From a virus, in IMG/VR virus record IMGVR_UViG_3300048589_000133, positions 1 to 20,450 of that record: DNA of 20,450 bases. The stretch is one strand, 5' to 3'. Within the stretch, counting starts at the first letter, position 1. Every line of letters starts with the position of its first letter. This document shows, piece after piece, positions 1 through 8,018 of this stretch. The notes under the pieces are model-generated. The model searched no databases. It had not been told where the DNA came from and saw only the letters and a list, made by a program, of their open reading frames with translations. The position numbers were made by a program, and so were the translations under genes.

Positions 1-88
1 TAAACTAGGTTCGTCAAGTTGGCTTTAGGGGTTTCCAGCATATAGCTCCGTTTTATGCGGACATTTACGCCGCGAGGCGATACTGTTT
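1..88 (-). ncRNA. Group I intron, 5' part (runs off the window)
   Basis: Likely the 5' end of a self-splicing group I intron in the capsid gene. Seen: the capsid frame is cut by a stop seven codons after a GAT codon ending at 89. The last six exon bases, GCGGAT (94-89), pair fully with GTCCGC at 62-57, the closing pair being the U.G wobble that defines a group I 5' splice site (P1 and internal guide). The P1 loop holds a small CGCC/GGCG stem (79-68). Then comes ATATGCTGGAAACCCC (43-28), which resembles the conserved P4 region (P element, consensus near AAUUGCGGGAAA). The intron would insert in phase 0 between codons. The catalytic core, any intron ORF, the 3' splice site and exon 2 lie outside the window. 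The structure was folded by eye. Confidence 0.72.
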
Positions 89-835
89 ATCCGCAGCGCC
101 GATGATCGTCGCAGGCTTGGCCCCCGGCGCATCCTTACGGATGTCCGCGATGCCCGTGAAGCCCGAAGCGCGAGCCTTGTTGACCGGGCCAACAATGACC
201 ATCTTCGGCGTTCCGCCGTTCGTCCAGATCTGCTGGATAACGTCCTTCAGGATCGTGTCCGTAAAGGCACGAGCCGTACCGTCATCCGGTGCCGCGTTGG
301 GGTAGCCCTTCGTGGAACCAGACAGGGTAGGATCGCCAGCCGAGGTCGAGGACCGGCTTGCGTTGGTGCGAATGAACGCCTCAAAGCCAGCCGTCTTACG
401 CGCGTTGGAGTCGTCACCAGCGACGGCAGGCTGCGGACCACAGAGAATCTTCTCCATGTCGCGCTTGAGTTCCTTGCCCATCTTGGCAACCTGGTACGCA
501 AGTTCCTCACTGACGCCAGCGTTATTCACTTCGCGCTGGGTGTCCGTGACGAGGACGGTCTTCGTGCTGATCGCGGTGTAATTTCCAAGACGGACACGGC
601 TGGAAGCAGTCGTGTACGACGTGAGGTCGTCACCTTCAATCACGAAGTTGGTCGAGGAAGCCGCCGTCAGCGAGTCGGTCAACCACTCAAAATAAGTGTT
701 ACCGACTGAGCCGCGACCCGCATTGCTCATCAGCGGCGTGTCGGTTGGCGACAAATCGTAGATCAAATTTCCAAGTTCCTCGCGGATGCCATCAGCGGCA
801 TCGTAGGTGGAGAAACTGCCCGTAAACTGCGTCAT
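89..835 (-). CDS. Major capsid protein, exon 1 (SU10-type), interrupted
   Basis: Forms the icosahedral head shell. The protein resembles SU10/DUF5309-type capsid proteins: N-terminal TYDAADGIREEL, then LSPTDTPLM near residues 30-38, a central helical part with KELKRDMEKILCG, and a late segment with KMVIVGP and RKDAPGAKPATIIGAAD. From memory, relatives are about 320-340 residues and continue after this Asp with roughly 80 more. Here the frame reaches a TAA at 67-65 after seven unrelated codons (KQYRLAA), so unspliced translation would give only 256 aa. The end chosen, 89, is the predicted group I splice junction, leaving 249 codons. ATG at 835 has an AAGGGA-like site upstream and follows the scaffold gene by 12 bases. 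A simple truncation is less likely given the intron signals. Confidence 0.85.
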
Positions 836-847
836 TTGTGTAGTCCC

Positions 848-1762
848 TTACTGTTTGAGAAACATCGTCTTGAACGCATTGGCGAAGTCAGTTTCCTTCC
901 CCGTTGTTCTAAGACGTTCCTTAGCTTCCGCAGCAGTACGAGCCTGAGAGTTGGGCTTGAGCGTTCCGGGTTTAGCCGTAGGGGAGACTTTTACGTTCTC
1001 CTTCTTGACCTTAGCGTTGGCAACCATGTCTCGGTACAGCATCCCCTGACGGAGAGCCAATACCGCACGGCTGTCATAGAGGCTGTTTAGTTCCTCCTGA
1101 GAGAAACCAATGGAGAGACCGTATTCAACGATCTTCTCCTTCTCTGCCTTCGCCTTGGTGCCGTCAGACCATTCGGGGATGAGGGTGACAAGTTTCGCTT
1201 GTTCCTCATTGACCAACTGGGCTAACCGCTTCTGCTGTTCCGCTGCGTCCCTTTGAGAGACGCGATATTGCTCCGCCTGGAGCGCGGCCAGCTTTTCCTT
1301 ACGGTCCCTGAAAAGCTCTTTCTGTTTGACGAACTCAATCGGGTCTTCCGCCATCAGGCGTTCCCAATCAGGTTCGGCCACAGACATGATCTGTGACTTC
1401 AGAGCCTCAAGTCCTTGCTTGTACTGCTCACGTTCCACACGAGCGGCTTCAGCCTCAGCCTCAGCGGCTTTCCGCTGTTCGGCAATCTGCTGGGTCTTTC
1501 TCGTGTAGTCCGAAGTGCGTGAGTAACCCTTGAGGAGTTCGTCCAACGGGACTTCTACTTCCTCACCGTCCACCTTAACTTTGTAAGTTGGAACGGGTTC
1601 CTCTTGTGCCTCCGGTGTGACTTCGGGTTCGGTGCTTTCGCTTGCCGGTTCCTCAGTCGGGATGCTGTCGGGTTCCTGAGTTTCCTGCTTCGGATTCAGT
1701 AAGGCCGATAACTTTGCTGCTGCCTCATCAACGGTTGTTCCTTGCGGAGCCGTAACTTCCAT
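848..1762 (-). CDS. Capsid scaffolding protein
   Basis: Probably the internal scaffold that guides procapsid assembly and then leaves the head. It is 304 residues and very charged. An acidic, proline- and glutamate-rich N-terminal part (about 25-60) is followed by a short YKVKVDGEEVEVPLDELLKGYSR segment (about 60-82), a motif common in podovirus scaffolds, then a long Ala/Glu/Arg/Gln coiled coil (about 90-195). The C-terminal 50 residues are basic, which fits capsid binding. It sits immediately upstream of the capsid gene, as expected. ATG at 1762 follows GAGG with a 5-base gap. No catalytic residues are visible. The call rests on composition, coiled coil, short motif and position. Confidence 0.8.
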   Translation of the reverse strand: MEVTAPQGTTVDEAAAKLSALLNPKQETQEPDSIPTEEPASESTEPEVTPEAQEEPVPTYKVKVDGEEVEVPLDELLKGYSRTSDYTRKTQQIAEQRKAAEAEAEAARVEREQYKQGLEALKSQIMSVAEPDWERLMAEDPIEFVKQKELFRDRKEKLAALQAEQYRVSQRDAAEQQKRLAQLVNEEQAKLVTLIPEWSDGTKAKAEKEKIVEYGLSIGFSQEELNSLYDSRAVLALRQGMLYRDMVANAKVKKENVKVSPTAKPGTLKPNSQARTAAEAKERLRTTGKETDFANAFKTMFLKQ

Positions 1763-1769
1763 GTAAACC

Positions 1770-2000
1770 TCAGTTGGGCTTTCTTGCGAATTGGCCCGTT
1801 GCTAGAAAAGTCTCAAGCTGCGCCCTCACGTCCTTGAGTGCTTGCAGCCGTTCGTAAATGCCCTCTCTCACCTTCCAAGCGTCCGGTTCGGACGCCTTCC
1901 AGTTATCAACGAGAGCAGATTCCAACTGTGTGTACGCCTCGCTCCACGCATCGTTTTCGAGGATTTGTGCAGCGAGTAGAGCGTTCTTGTGTTTCGTCAT
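1770..2000 (-). CDS. Small helical protein next to scaffold
   Basis: A 76-residue protein predicted to be all alpha-helical, starting MTKHKNALLAAQILEND and containing WKVREGIYERLQALKDVRAQLE. I recognise it only as a type of small protein often found between tail genes and scaffold in podovirus-like genomes, with no established function that I can name. Its ATG shares one base with the TAA of the 696-aa repeat protein (TAATG at 1998-2002), so translation is probably coupled. Seven bases separate its stop from the scaffold start. A role in head assembly is inferred from position only. Confidence 0.7.
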   Translation of the reverse strand: MTKHKNALLAAQILENDAWSEAYTQLESALVDNWKASEPDAWKVREGIYERLQALKDVRAQLETFLATGQFARKPN

Positions 2001-4090
2001 TACATCAGCAGGAGGATTTCTTCATCCTGTTTCCTGCGCTTCTTCCTCTTTTGTGCTTCCAGTTCTTCGGCGTACCGAAGTTCTTCGGCAATCAGTTTGT
2101 CGATGTCTACCGAGACAGCAACCGACTTTCTCTTTTGCGGGAGCCGCAACAGAGGCCGCGTGATGTCTTGAGAAATCGTGAACGGCTTACGGTAGTCCGT
2201 AAGGCTCACGCCAACTTGTTGACCGGAGATGGAGAGCGTTCCCGCCTCAATCTCTACGTCAATCGGCTGGTATGGCTTCTTTTCAAGCCACTTCTTGAAC
2301 TTCTTGCGGTCGTCCCTCGTGGGGCCGCTACCGCCAATCATCGGGTCTCGCGGGGCTTCAATCCCGCTGACCGCAAGTTCCTGACCGGAAATCGTCAGGT
2401 TCCCGGCTTCAATCTCAATGTCAATCGGGCCGGTGAGGTCCGGCGTCAAGTCTTCGCCAGAGAGCGTCAAAGCTCCGGCGTCTACCGCGACACTTAACCC
2501 GTATGCAAGCGACTGACCAGCAATAGTCAGCGAGCCGTTCGCCAGCGCGACGTTCGTTGCCGCCGTGACCGACTGACCCGTGATGGTCAGCGAGCCAGCG
2601 TCAATGTCTACGGCAATCTCGTCGCCAAGCTCAACCGCAACCGTCTGCCCGGTGAGGGTTAACTGCCCCTCACCCCACGGCACGGTCCACTGGAACTTGG
2701 TGTCTTGTCCTGCAATGGACAGAGCGCCAGCCGTGTCAATTGCGACCGCCAGCCCGGTGGTGAGGTCGGTATCAACCGTCTGGCCGGTGAGGGTTAGTTG
2801 GCCCTCGGTCCACGGGACGGTCCACTGGTACTTCGTGGCCTGCCCTGCGAGGGACAGCGCACCAGCGTCGATGGTGACGGCCAGATCGGTCGGGCCGACC
2901 ATCCCCTGCCAGGAGTTGTTCGCCCAAGCGCCGTACGCCCACGCGCCTTCCGCCCATGCCCGATCCACCGGGATACTCGCCGTGACATCCTGACCCGCGA
3001 CGGTCAGGCTGCCATTGGCGACAGCGACGTTCAGGGCAGCCGTGAAGCTCTGCCCCGCAATCGCCAGCGCACCGGCATCAATACCGACCGACAGGTCTGC
3101 CGATACCGCGGCGTCGACCGTCTGTCCGGCCAGCGTCAGGGCGCCCGCCTCGATCGCGACCCCGAGGCTCACCGCGTGAGCCTGCCCCGAGATCGTCAGC
3201 GAGCCGCTATCTACGGCAACGCCAAGCGTAATGCTGAGGCTCTGCCCGCTGATGGTCAGTGAGCCGGGATCTACCCCTACGTCGAGGTCCGACCCGGCCA
3301 TGCCGACCCAGGAATTCGCCGCCCATGCGCCAGCGGCCCACGCACCCGTCGCCCATGCTTGGGGCGCGGTAATCAGCGGGTCGAGCGTCTGTCCCGAGAG
3401 CGTCAGCGCCCCGGCGGACAGGGCTACGTCCAGCTCTGCCGTGACGCTCTGACCGGCGAGGGTCAGGCTTCCGGCTTCAATGCTAGCCGCAAGGTCTGCG
3501 GACAGGTCCGTGTCGAGCGTCTGACCATCAAGCGTCAGGCTGCCGTTGGACAGCGCCACGTTGACCGACGAGAGGACCGACTGACCGGCAATGGTCAGGC
3601 TGCCATTCGCCGTGGCGATGCTCGTGGCGAGCGTTAGGGACTGTCCTGCGACCGTCAGGCTCCCGGCTGTATCAATAGCCGAGAACAGATCCAGGGTCAG
3701 ATCGGTGTCAACCGTCTGCCCGTCAATCGTCAGTACGCCGTTATCCAGCGCGACGTTGAGCGTCGTGTCTGCGGTCTGTCCAGCGAGGGTTAATGCCCCT
3801 TCGCTGAGAGCAATGCTGACCTCTGCGGTGAGGCTTTGACCAGTTGCGGTGAGCGCACCGGCAACGTCAATGTCGAGCGAGAGTGGGCTTCCGCTCGTCA
3901 TCCCATCCCAAGATCCGGTAGCCCACGCTCCGGTAGCCCACGCCCCAGAGGCCCACGCGGGGCTTCCAGTAATGGAAACAGTTTCGCCGGATGCGGTGAT
4001 CGTTCCGGGCGTGTCTATCTCAACCGATACGCCAGCCGACGCTAATAGCTGTGCCGCAGCCGGTGTAAGTGGCTGGAACGGCCAACTCAT
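2000..4090 (-). CDS. Beta-repeat structural protein (about 23 GxLTLxGQ repeats)
   Basis: A 696-residue protein, probably virion-associated (tail, fibre or decoration). It is built mainly from about 23 copies of a roughly 20-residue unit with core G-(A/S)-L-T-(L/I/V)-x-G-Q, each likely a short beta-strand pair. Three Trp/Ala-rich blocks, AWA.GAWA.GAWA..SW.GM, interrupt the array at about 45-64, 245-264 and 378-397. A KYQWTVPW/KFQWTVPW unit is tandemly duplicated at about 420-485. The last 110 residues differ: basic RDDRKKFKKWLEKK, one final repeat, then a charged helix (660-692). No signal peptide or enzymatic motif is visible. ATG at 4090 has AGGTAG upstream and follows the previous stop by one base. 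The repeats make some plus-strand shadow frames look open. Exact virion role unknown. Confidence 0.78.
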   Translation of the reverse strand: MSWPFQPLTPAAAQLLASAGVSVEIDTPGTITASGETVSITGSPAWASGAWATGAWATGSWDGMTSGSPLSLDIDVAGALTATGQSLTAEVSIALSEGALTLAGQTADTTLNVALDNGVLTIDGQTVDTDLTLDLFSAIDTAGSLTVAGQSLTLATSIATANGSLTIAGQSVLSSVNVALSNGSLTLDGQTLDTDLSADLAASIEAGSLTLAGQSVTAELDVALSAGALTLSGQTLDPLITAPQAWATGAWAAGAWAANSWVGMAGSDLDVGVDPGSLTISGQSLSITLGVAVDSGSLTISGQAHAVSLGVAIEAGALTLAGQTVDAAVSADLSVGIDAGALAIAGQSFTAALNVAVANGSLTVAGQDVTASIPVDRAWAEGAWAYGAWANNSWQGMVGPTDLAVTIDAGALSLAGQATKYQWTVPWTEGQLTLTGQTVDTDLTTGLAVAIDTAGALSIAGQDTKFQWTVPWGEGQLTLTGQTVAVELGDEIAVDIDAGSLTITGQSVTAATNVALANGSLTIAGQSLAYGLSVAVDAGALTLSGEDLTPDLTGPIDIEIEAGNLTISGQELAVSGIEAPRDPMIGGSGPTRDDRKKFKKWLEKKPYQPIDVEIEAGTLSISGQQVGVSLTDYRKPFTISQDITRPLLRLPQKRKSVAVSVDIDKLIAEELRYAEELEAQKRKKRRKQDEEILLLM

Positions 4091-4091
4091 T

Positions 4092-4433
4092 TTAAGCTAC
4101 CTGTCGAATCGACCAGAGTACCGTGATGGTTCCGGCCAGCGCCTCCAGCGTCACGTCCCAGCCGTGCATGAGGATCAACGAAGGGCTAACCCACGTTGTC
4201 GTCATCGTGCCGGTCAGGGTCGCGGTGTAGATTTCGCGCTGCGTCCCGCCTGATGTGACTTTCTCGTAAATCTTGATGCGTAACTGGTCCCCGGCAACCA
4301 TGTCCGAGGTGTCGAGAAACACTTGGAACACACCGTCAGTCGTATCTGCGTCGGGGCCAGCCGTGTCGGTCGTGCAAGACCATTCAGTGGTGCTGACTGC
4401 TTCCGACCCGGTGTAGAGTTCGGCTATTGCCAC
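4092..4433 (-). CDS. Small virion-associated protein, MAIAELYTG family
   Basis: 113 residues, starting MAIAELYTGSEAVSTTEW and containing DMVAGDQLRIKIYEKV and WVSPSLILMHGWDVTLEALAGTI. I recognise this as a family found in the structural module of many tailed phages; it has no assigned function I can state. It looks like a compact beta-sandwich. The start is GTG at 4433, preceded by GGGGG and the TGA of the upstream gene (TGACGTG), and its own stop lies one base before the repeat protein. Gene order implies a role at the tail or capsid surface. Confidence 0.72.
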   Translation of the reverse strand: MAIAELYTGSEAVSTTEWSCTTDTAGPDADTTDGVFQVFLDTSDMVAGDQLRIKIYEKVTSGGTQREIYTATLTGTMTTTWVSPSLILMHGWDVTLEALAGTITVLWSIRQVA

Positions 4434-4434
4434 G

Positions 4435-5274
4435 TCAGCCCCCTAACAGATAAACAGCGGCGTTGTAAGCGTCCAGCGTGGTGCTTGACTGCGCACGCAT
4501 ATAGATGTTCGACCCCGCCGGAATGTCCCACTCCACGCCTGCGGTGAGCGGCGGATTGCCGACATACTCGCCCGAGTCGGTACAGAAGTTCGCGTCCTGA
4601 ATGATGATGTCGTAGTTCGATCCGTCACCAACGGCTACGTCTACGTGGATCGCCGCGAGATTCCAGCCCGTGTCTGCGGTGTTCACCTGAAACCCGAACT
4701 GCACCCACCACGTCCGAAGCGTTGTCGTACCAATCAGGGTCCACGCACCGTCTGACGTAGTGCCGGGTGTGATCGCTACCCCCGAATAGGTGCCGATGCC
4801 GAGTGTTTCGACAAACGATCCCTTGCGGATCATGGCCGCATTGGCTGGCATACCTAACGTGACACAGCCTACACGGATCGCAGTCGTAACCGAGCCGTAG
4901 GCTTTGGCGAAGATCGCAGACCCGGCAGGGATGAACAGCGGGAAGTAATACCAGCTCCCGCCACCGTTTCGCGTGTACGCCGCCGATCCGCCGCACATCA
5001 ACCCGGTGATCTTGTCCGTTGGACTCGTGCCACCTGACTCGTCAATGCCAATCGTAACCACCGTATTCCGCGAGCCTCCGCTCACGAAATTGGTGTTCAT
5101 GTTGATGAGGATGCCGTAAGCGTCCTGCGTCAAGTCAGAACCCAACTGCACCGCCGTCCCGTATGCTCCGGTCCCCGGCGTGACCGATGTACCGTTGGCA
5201 GTATTCGGGCGCGTCGTCCCCCACGATGGTGTCGTGAGGCAAAACGTGTTCGCGCCTGTAGGAACGTGAAGCAT
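4435..5274 (-). CDS. Putative virion structural protein
   Basis: 279 residues when started at ATG 5274, which shares one base with the upstream TAA (TAATG). An in-frame TTG at 5289 would add five residues but lies inside the previous gene. The sequence is rich in Gly, Thr, Ser and hydrophobic beta residues, with WWVQFGFQVNTADTGWNLAAIHVDVAVGD-like strands (about 185-215) and a C-terminal EWDIPAGSNIYMRAQ segment. This resembles phage tail or base proteins with jelly-roll or beta-sandwich folds. No catalytic motif is visible. Function is inferred from position in the structural operon. Confidence 0.68.
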   Translation of the reverse strand: MLHVPTGANTFCLTTPSWGTTRPNTANGTSVTPGTGAYGTAVQLGSDLTQDAYGILINMNTNFVSGGSRNTVVTIGIDESGGTSPTDKITGLMCGGSAAYTRNGGGSWYYFPLFIPAGSAIFAKAYGSVTTAIRVGCVTLGMPANAAMIRKGSFVETLGIGTYSGVAITPGTTSDGAWTLIGTTTLRTWWVQFGFQVNTADTGWNLAAIHVDVAVGDGSNYDIIIQDANFCTDSGEYVGNPPLTAGVEWDIPAGSNIYMRAQSSTTLDAYNAAVYLLGG

Positions 5275-5720
5275 TAAGCCCCATCCCAAGGAGTCGCGTT
5301 GCCGTCGCCCGTGACGTTCGCGGCGTTGATCTGCTCCACGTTGACATCAAGCAGGTCCGTGCCGAAGAACGAGTCGTAAACATTCGCCGGAACGATCATG
5401 AACTCGTGGAACACCGGCAGGTGAACGTCGTCGTCGTTGATGCACAACACCGCCCGCCCCACGTAGTTCGTCTGCGCTGCGGTCAGTTCCAGGTCGTAAT
5501 ACCCGGCCGCATCGCTGGTGATATGCACCATGTCGTTGTTGCCGCCAGATGCGGTCGGGGCCGCGTCGATGACGAGCGTGGGCACGCCACCGTCGTCCAC
5601 CACGAACGTCACGAGACAGCCTGTGACCGTCAAACTGAGTTCGGGGGTTTTCGCATCGGCAACATCGAGGAACGGCCCCACCGTCACCCGCGTTGCGGTG
5701 TTCTGCTTCAAGTACCTCAT
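5274..5720 (-). CDS. Phage structural protein, MRYLKQNTAT family
   Basis: 148 residues beginning MRYLKQNTATRVTVGPFLD. It continues with a beta-rich domain containing VVDDGGVPTLVIDA, an AAGYYDLELTA segment and a late EFMIVPANVYDSFFGTDLLDVNVEQI stretch. I recognise this layout from a common family of tailed-phage structural-module proteins, probably linked to tail appendages, without defined activity. ATG at 5720 overlaps the preceding TGA (ATGA, 5717-5720) and has GAGG upstream. The C-terminal VEQINAANVTGDG is typical of relatives that bridge to a fibre region. The enzymatic role, if any, is unknown. Confidence 0.72.
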   Translation of the reverse strand: MRYLKQNTATRVTVGPFLDVADAKTPELSLTVTGCLVTFVVDDGGVPTLVIDAAPTASGGNNDMVHITSDAAGYYDLELTAAQTNYVGRAVLCINDDDVHLPVFHEFMIVPANVYDSFFGTDLLDVNVEQINAANVTGDGNATPWDGA

Positions 5721-6406
5721 GCTGCCCTCATTCGATAATTAGCCATTGCTTGCGGGACGATGGACGCTGACCCGCCATACGGAACAAGAACCAGCACGCC
5801 CGCAGTGGAGTCTTGCGCCGCGCCCCACGTTGCCACGGTCTGAACGTCCCCGGTCGAAGCCGACGTGTAGTTACGGCGGGCGACGGTCGTGCCGTTGCCA
5901 GTATCAGCCGTGTCTGTAACCGCGCTGCCAAACGAGTTACTGAAGCTCGTCGGGGCCGTGGCGTTCCATTGCGAAGTCCCGGCGAATGCCAACGTTCCGG
6001 CGTCCACGCTCTGCGCCGAGCTTGGAATTGTGTTCGTGGTCGATGCGCTTGTCCCTGAATACCCGACGACCCCGGTTAGGTCTGCAAACGAACCCTCGAT
6101 GACGACCCCAACCGCGCCTCTATTCTCGTATTGCGATGTTAACGTGAGGTCGTAATAGGTCGGCTCAGAGCCACCGGCAACCCGAGCATGGCAGCGAATA
6201 TTCGCGTCTCCGGTCGCGGATACAAGCAACGTGAAGCCGCCACCGTCAACGGACTGTGTGGCGGCGTTATTGTTTCCGAAAAACAGAAGGATCAGATTCC
6301 CGCTTGCCGGAGCAGACGAGAAAGTTACCCGCACTCCGTAGCCGCCAGTCCCGCCGTAGGCACTAATGGAGCCTTCTACTGCTTCAACGATGTCGCCTTT
6401 TGCCAT
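5717..6406 (-). CDS. Putative virion protein, beta-rich
   Basis: 229 residues of Gly/Ser/Thr-rich beta sequence: GGYGVRVTFSSAPASGNLILLFFGN (about 21-45), then GGFTLLVSATGD, VIEGSFADLTGVVGYSGTSAS and a late VLVLVPYG strand. This pattern is common in phage and bacterial surface beta-sandwich proteins whose strands follow an APASGNLLV-like motif. It overlaps both neighbours by 1-4 bases, so it belongs to the same transcript. A role as a tail or capsid surface protein is an inference. I see no active-site signature. Confidence 0.65.
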   Translation of the reverse strand: MAKGDIVEAVEGSISAYGGTGGYGVRVTFSSAPASGNLILLFFGNNNAATQSVDGGGFTLLVSATGDANIRCHARVAGGSEPTYYDLTLTSQYENRGAVGVVIEGSFADLTGVVGYSGTSASTTNTIPSSAQSVDAGTLAFAGTSQWNATAPTSFSNSFGSAVTDTADTGNGTTVARRNYTSASTGDVQTVATWGAAQDSTAGVLVLVPYGGSASIVPQAMANYRMRAA

Positions 6407-7368
6407 TAGAAGTCTGCCGCGTCCGTATCTGGTGAGATGTAGGGTCTGCCGCCACTATCCGTGGTGTTGGGGGTTTCCCTGGTGATGATCATGTTCGCCA
6501 GATACCACGAGCAACTTGATGCCGGAGAGCCGTTCCAGTAATCGCCTATAAACAGGCTCTTGAGGTAGGTCGATGCCCCGGCCAGCGTTGCCGAGTTCTG
6601 CGCCGGTTGCCCGAGATAGGTGTCGTCCAGCCATCCGCGAACGTAGGAACTCGCTCTCGTGCTTCCCCAGTGGAATTGGAGTTGTAGGGCGTGCCACGTA
6701 TTACGGCTAATGACCGAGCCGCCGTTATAGTCGTAGTCCTCGCCAAAGTAGAATGAGCCAGGGCCGGTCTGGTCTGGAAAGCCTTCCATGCTGACGTAAC
6801 TGACGCGCGGCGCATTCGCTGCGGACGCGCACGACCCGCTGGAGAAATTGCCTAGCTGGTAGGTCGCCCTCGACCCCTCCCAGTAGTCTTGTGCTGCGGT
6901 CCCGAACTGGAACCGCAGCCATTTCGTCGCGCCGTAACCGTCCCCGCTGGTCGTGCCATACCCTGCGCAGAACCCGGTCGGGAAATAGTGGTAGATCCGA
7001 ATCCACATATCCCCTTCGGATGCCAGCGTTGAGTTCGCTATGTGCCCGCCGTAGTCGTCGAAGTCGAAATATCCGCCGAAATAGTTGTTCCCGGCGGACG
7101 CAGAGACTTTCGAGACAATCGACTCACCAAAAGGCCCGGTGATGTCGTTGCTGTACTTAATGCCAGCGCCCTCTGGGTTGAACGTCGTGAGGTTGTTCCC
7201 GTTCGTTCCCTCGCCAAGCGTTCTGGCGATGAACGGCGTGTACGTCGCCTCCCCGCCCTGCGACACCCCCACCGTCTGCCCCGCCAGCGTCAACGCGCCC
7301 GCCTCGATGGACAGGGACAGCGGAGCCGATGTCCCGCCATCGACGGTGAGGGTGATCGTTCCAGCCAC
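6406..7368 (-). CDS. Lectin/lyase-like virion protein with one GALTLAGQ repeat
   Basis: 320 residues. The N-terminal 40 carry IEAGALTLAGQTVGVS, the same repeat unit as the 696-aa protein at 2000-4090. Residues about 45-315 look like a concanavalin-type beta sandwich as in polysaccharide lyases and tail lectins: GDMWIRIYHYFPTGF, ATKWLRFQF, TWHALQLQFHWG, VRGWLDDTYLGQ and SLFIGDYWNG. Such domains often bind or cut host-surface glycans, so it may act as an adsorption protein or depolymerase. I cannot identify catalytic residues. The start is GTG at 7368, directly after the upstream TAA. The shared repeat suggests that the two proteins attach to the same virion structure. Confidence 0.68.
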   Translation of the reverse strand: MAGTITLTVDGGTSAPLSLSIEAGALTLAGQTVGVSQGGEATYTPFIARTLGEGTNGNNLTTFNPEGAGIKYSNDITGPFGESIVSKVSASAGNNYFGGYFDFDDYGGHIANSTLASEGDMWIRIYHYFPTGFCAGYGTTSGDGYGATKWLRFQFGTAAQDYWEGSRATYQLGNFSSGSCASAANAPRVSYVSMEGFPDQTGPGSFYFGEDYDYNGGSVISRNTWHALQLQFHWGSTRASSYVRGWLDDTYLGQPAQNSATLAGASTYLKSLFIGDYWNGSPASSCSWYLANMIITRETPNTTDSGGRPYISPDTDAADF

Positions 7369-7806
7369 TTACGAGACCGTCAGTCTCCAGACGCCACTGG
7401 CACCCGGTGTGACCGTCAGGGTGTTCCCATCGGTTACTACGAAGGTCGAGCCGTAGTCCAGATACCCGATCAGCGGATCGGCCACCGGGGAAGTCGGTGT
7501 GTCGTCGTAGATATAAATGTACCGGCCCGTGGCGAAGTCCGCGCTCGAAGCCGTCCACGAGAACGGGTTGCAATCGAATTCCCAAATGCCAGATCCCGCG
7601 CCCGTTTCCGTCCACGCATTACCGGTGATCGTCGCGGCGGCGTACCCGCCATCTGAGGCGATCTGCGTCAAACCAGCCAGCGTGGCGTCGGTAGCCTGGT
7701 TCGGGGCGGAGTTGGTAATGACCGCCTTGAACGTGTGGGAATCATTGTGGATCTGCGCCGTGCCGAGATATTCGGCAAGCTCATCGACAGGAACAAAAGT
7801 AGCCAT
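7369..7806 (-). CDS. Virion-associated protein with LHN/FKAVITN motif
   Basis: 145 residues. The N-terminal half contains IHNDSHTFKAVITNSAPN followed by DATLAGLTQIASDGGYAAATI, a pattern I recognise from widespread phage structural-module proteins (short beta-sandwich, often annotated as hypothetical or decoration-like). The C-terminal half is beta-rich with SWTASSADFATGRYIYIYDDT and ends in TVTPGASGVWRLTVS. ATG at 7806 has AGGAG seven bases upstream, one of the best ribosome-binding sites in the structural block. It starts two bases after the upstream stop. Exact place in the virion unknown. Confidence 0.72.
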   Translation of the reverse strand: MATFVPVDELAEYLGTAQIHNDSHTFKAVITNSAPNQATDATLAGLTQIASDGGYAAATITGNAWTETGAGSGIWEFDCNPFSWTASSADFATGRYIYIYDDTPTSPVADPLIGYLDYGSTFVVTDGNTLTVTPGASGVWRLTVS

Positions 7807-7808
7807 TG

Positions 7809-8018
7809 TTAGCTCCTAGCAGTTGAATTCATGTGCGCCTTGTAAACTTCGCGCTCTACTGCCGTAATCCGGTAGCTGAGGGCGCGGGCGCGGTTAGATA
7901 GCCGTTCGATTTCAAGGTTGATCGCTTCGCGCTCTTTCCGAAGCTCTACAGTGGCGGCGAGCGCCTTTCCTTGAGCGTCGGTTGGGCGGCGATCAGACGT
8001 AATGGAAAAGCCGGTCAA
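7809..8018 (-). CDS. Small coiled-coil protein downstream of portal
   Basis: 69 residues, starting with TTG that overlaps the portal TGA (TTGA, 8015-8018); GAGG lies about ten bases upstream. Residues 15-60 form a strongly charged helix (ELRKEREAINLEIERLSNRA) likely to be a coiled coil. No family is recognised. The tight overlap implies translational coupling with the portal, so a small head-completion or assembly factor is plausible, but this is inference only. Confidence 0.6.
   Translation of the reverse strand: MTGFSITSDRRPTDAQGKALAATVELRKEREAINLEIERLSNRARALSYRITAVEREVYKAHMNSTARS

Noticed and set aside
65-88. Capsid C-terminal tail KQYRLAA as a genuine end of the protein
   Set aside because: The break falls right after a conserved-looking segment, and splice-site pairing plus an intron-core motif follow. 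A real 256-aa capsid protein remains possible only if no exon 2 exists beyond the window.
1838-2497. Open plus-strand frame of 219 aa opposite the repeat protein
   Set aside because: It is opposite a clear repeat protein whose composition keeps the other frames open; no ribosome site or family.
2000-4090. CRISPR-like repetitive DNA
   Set aside because: The repetition is imperfect at DNA level and follows a 20-codon protein period without unique spacers.
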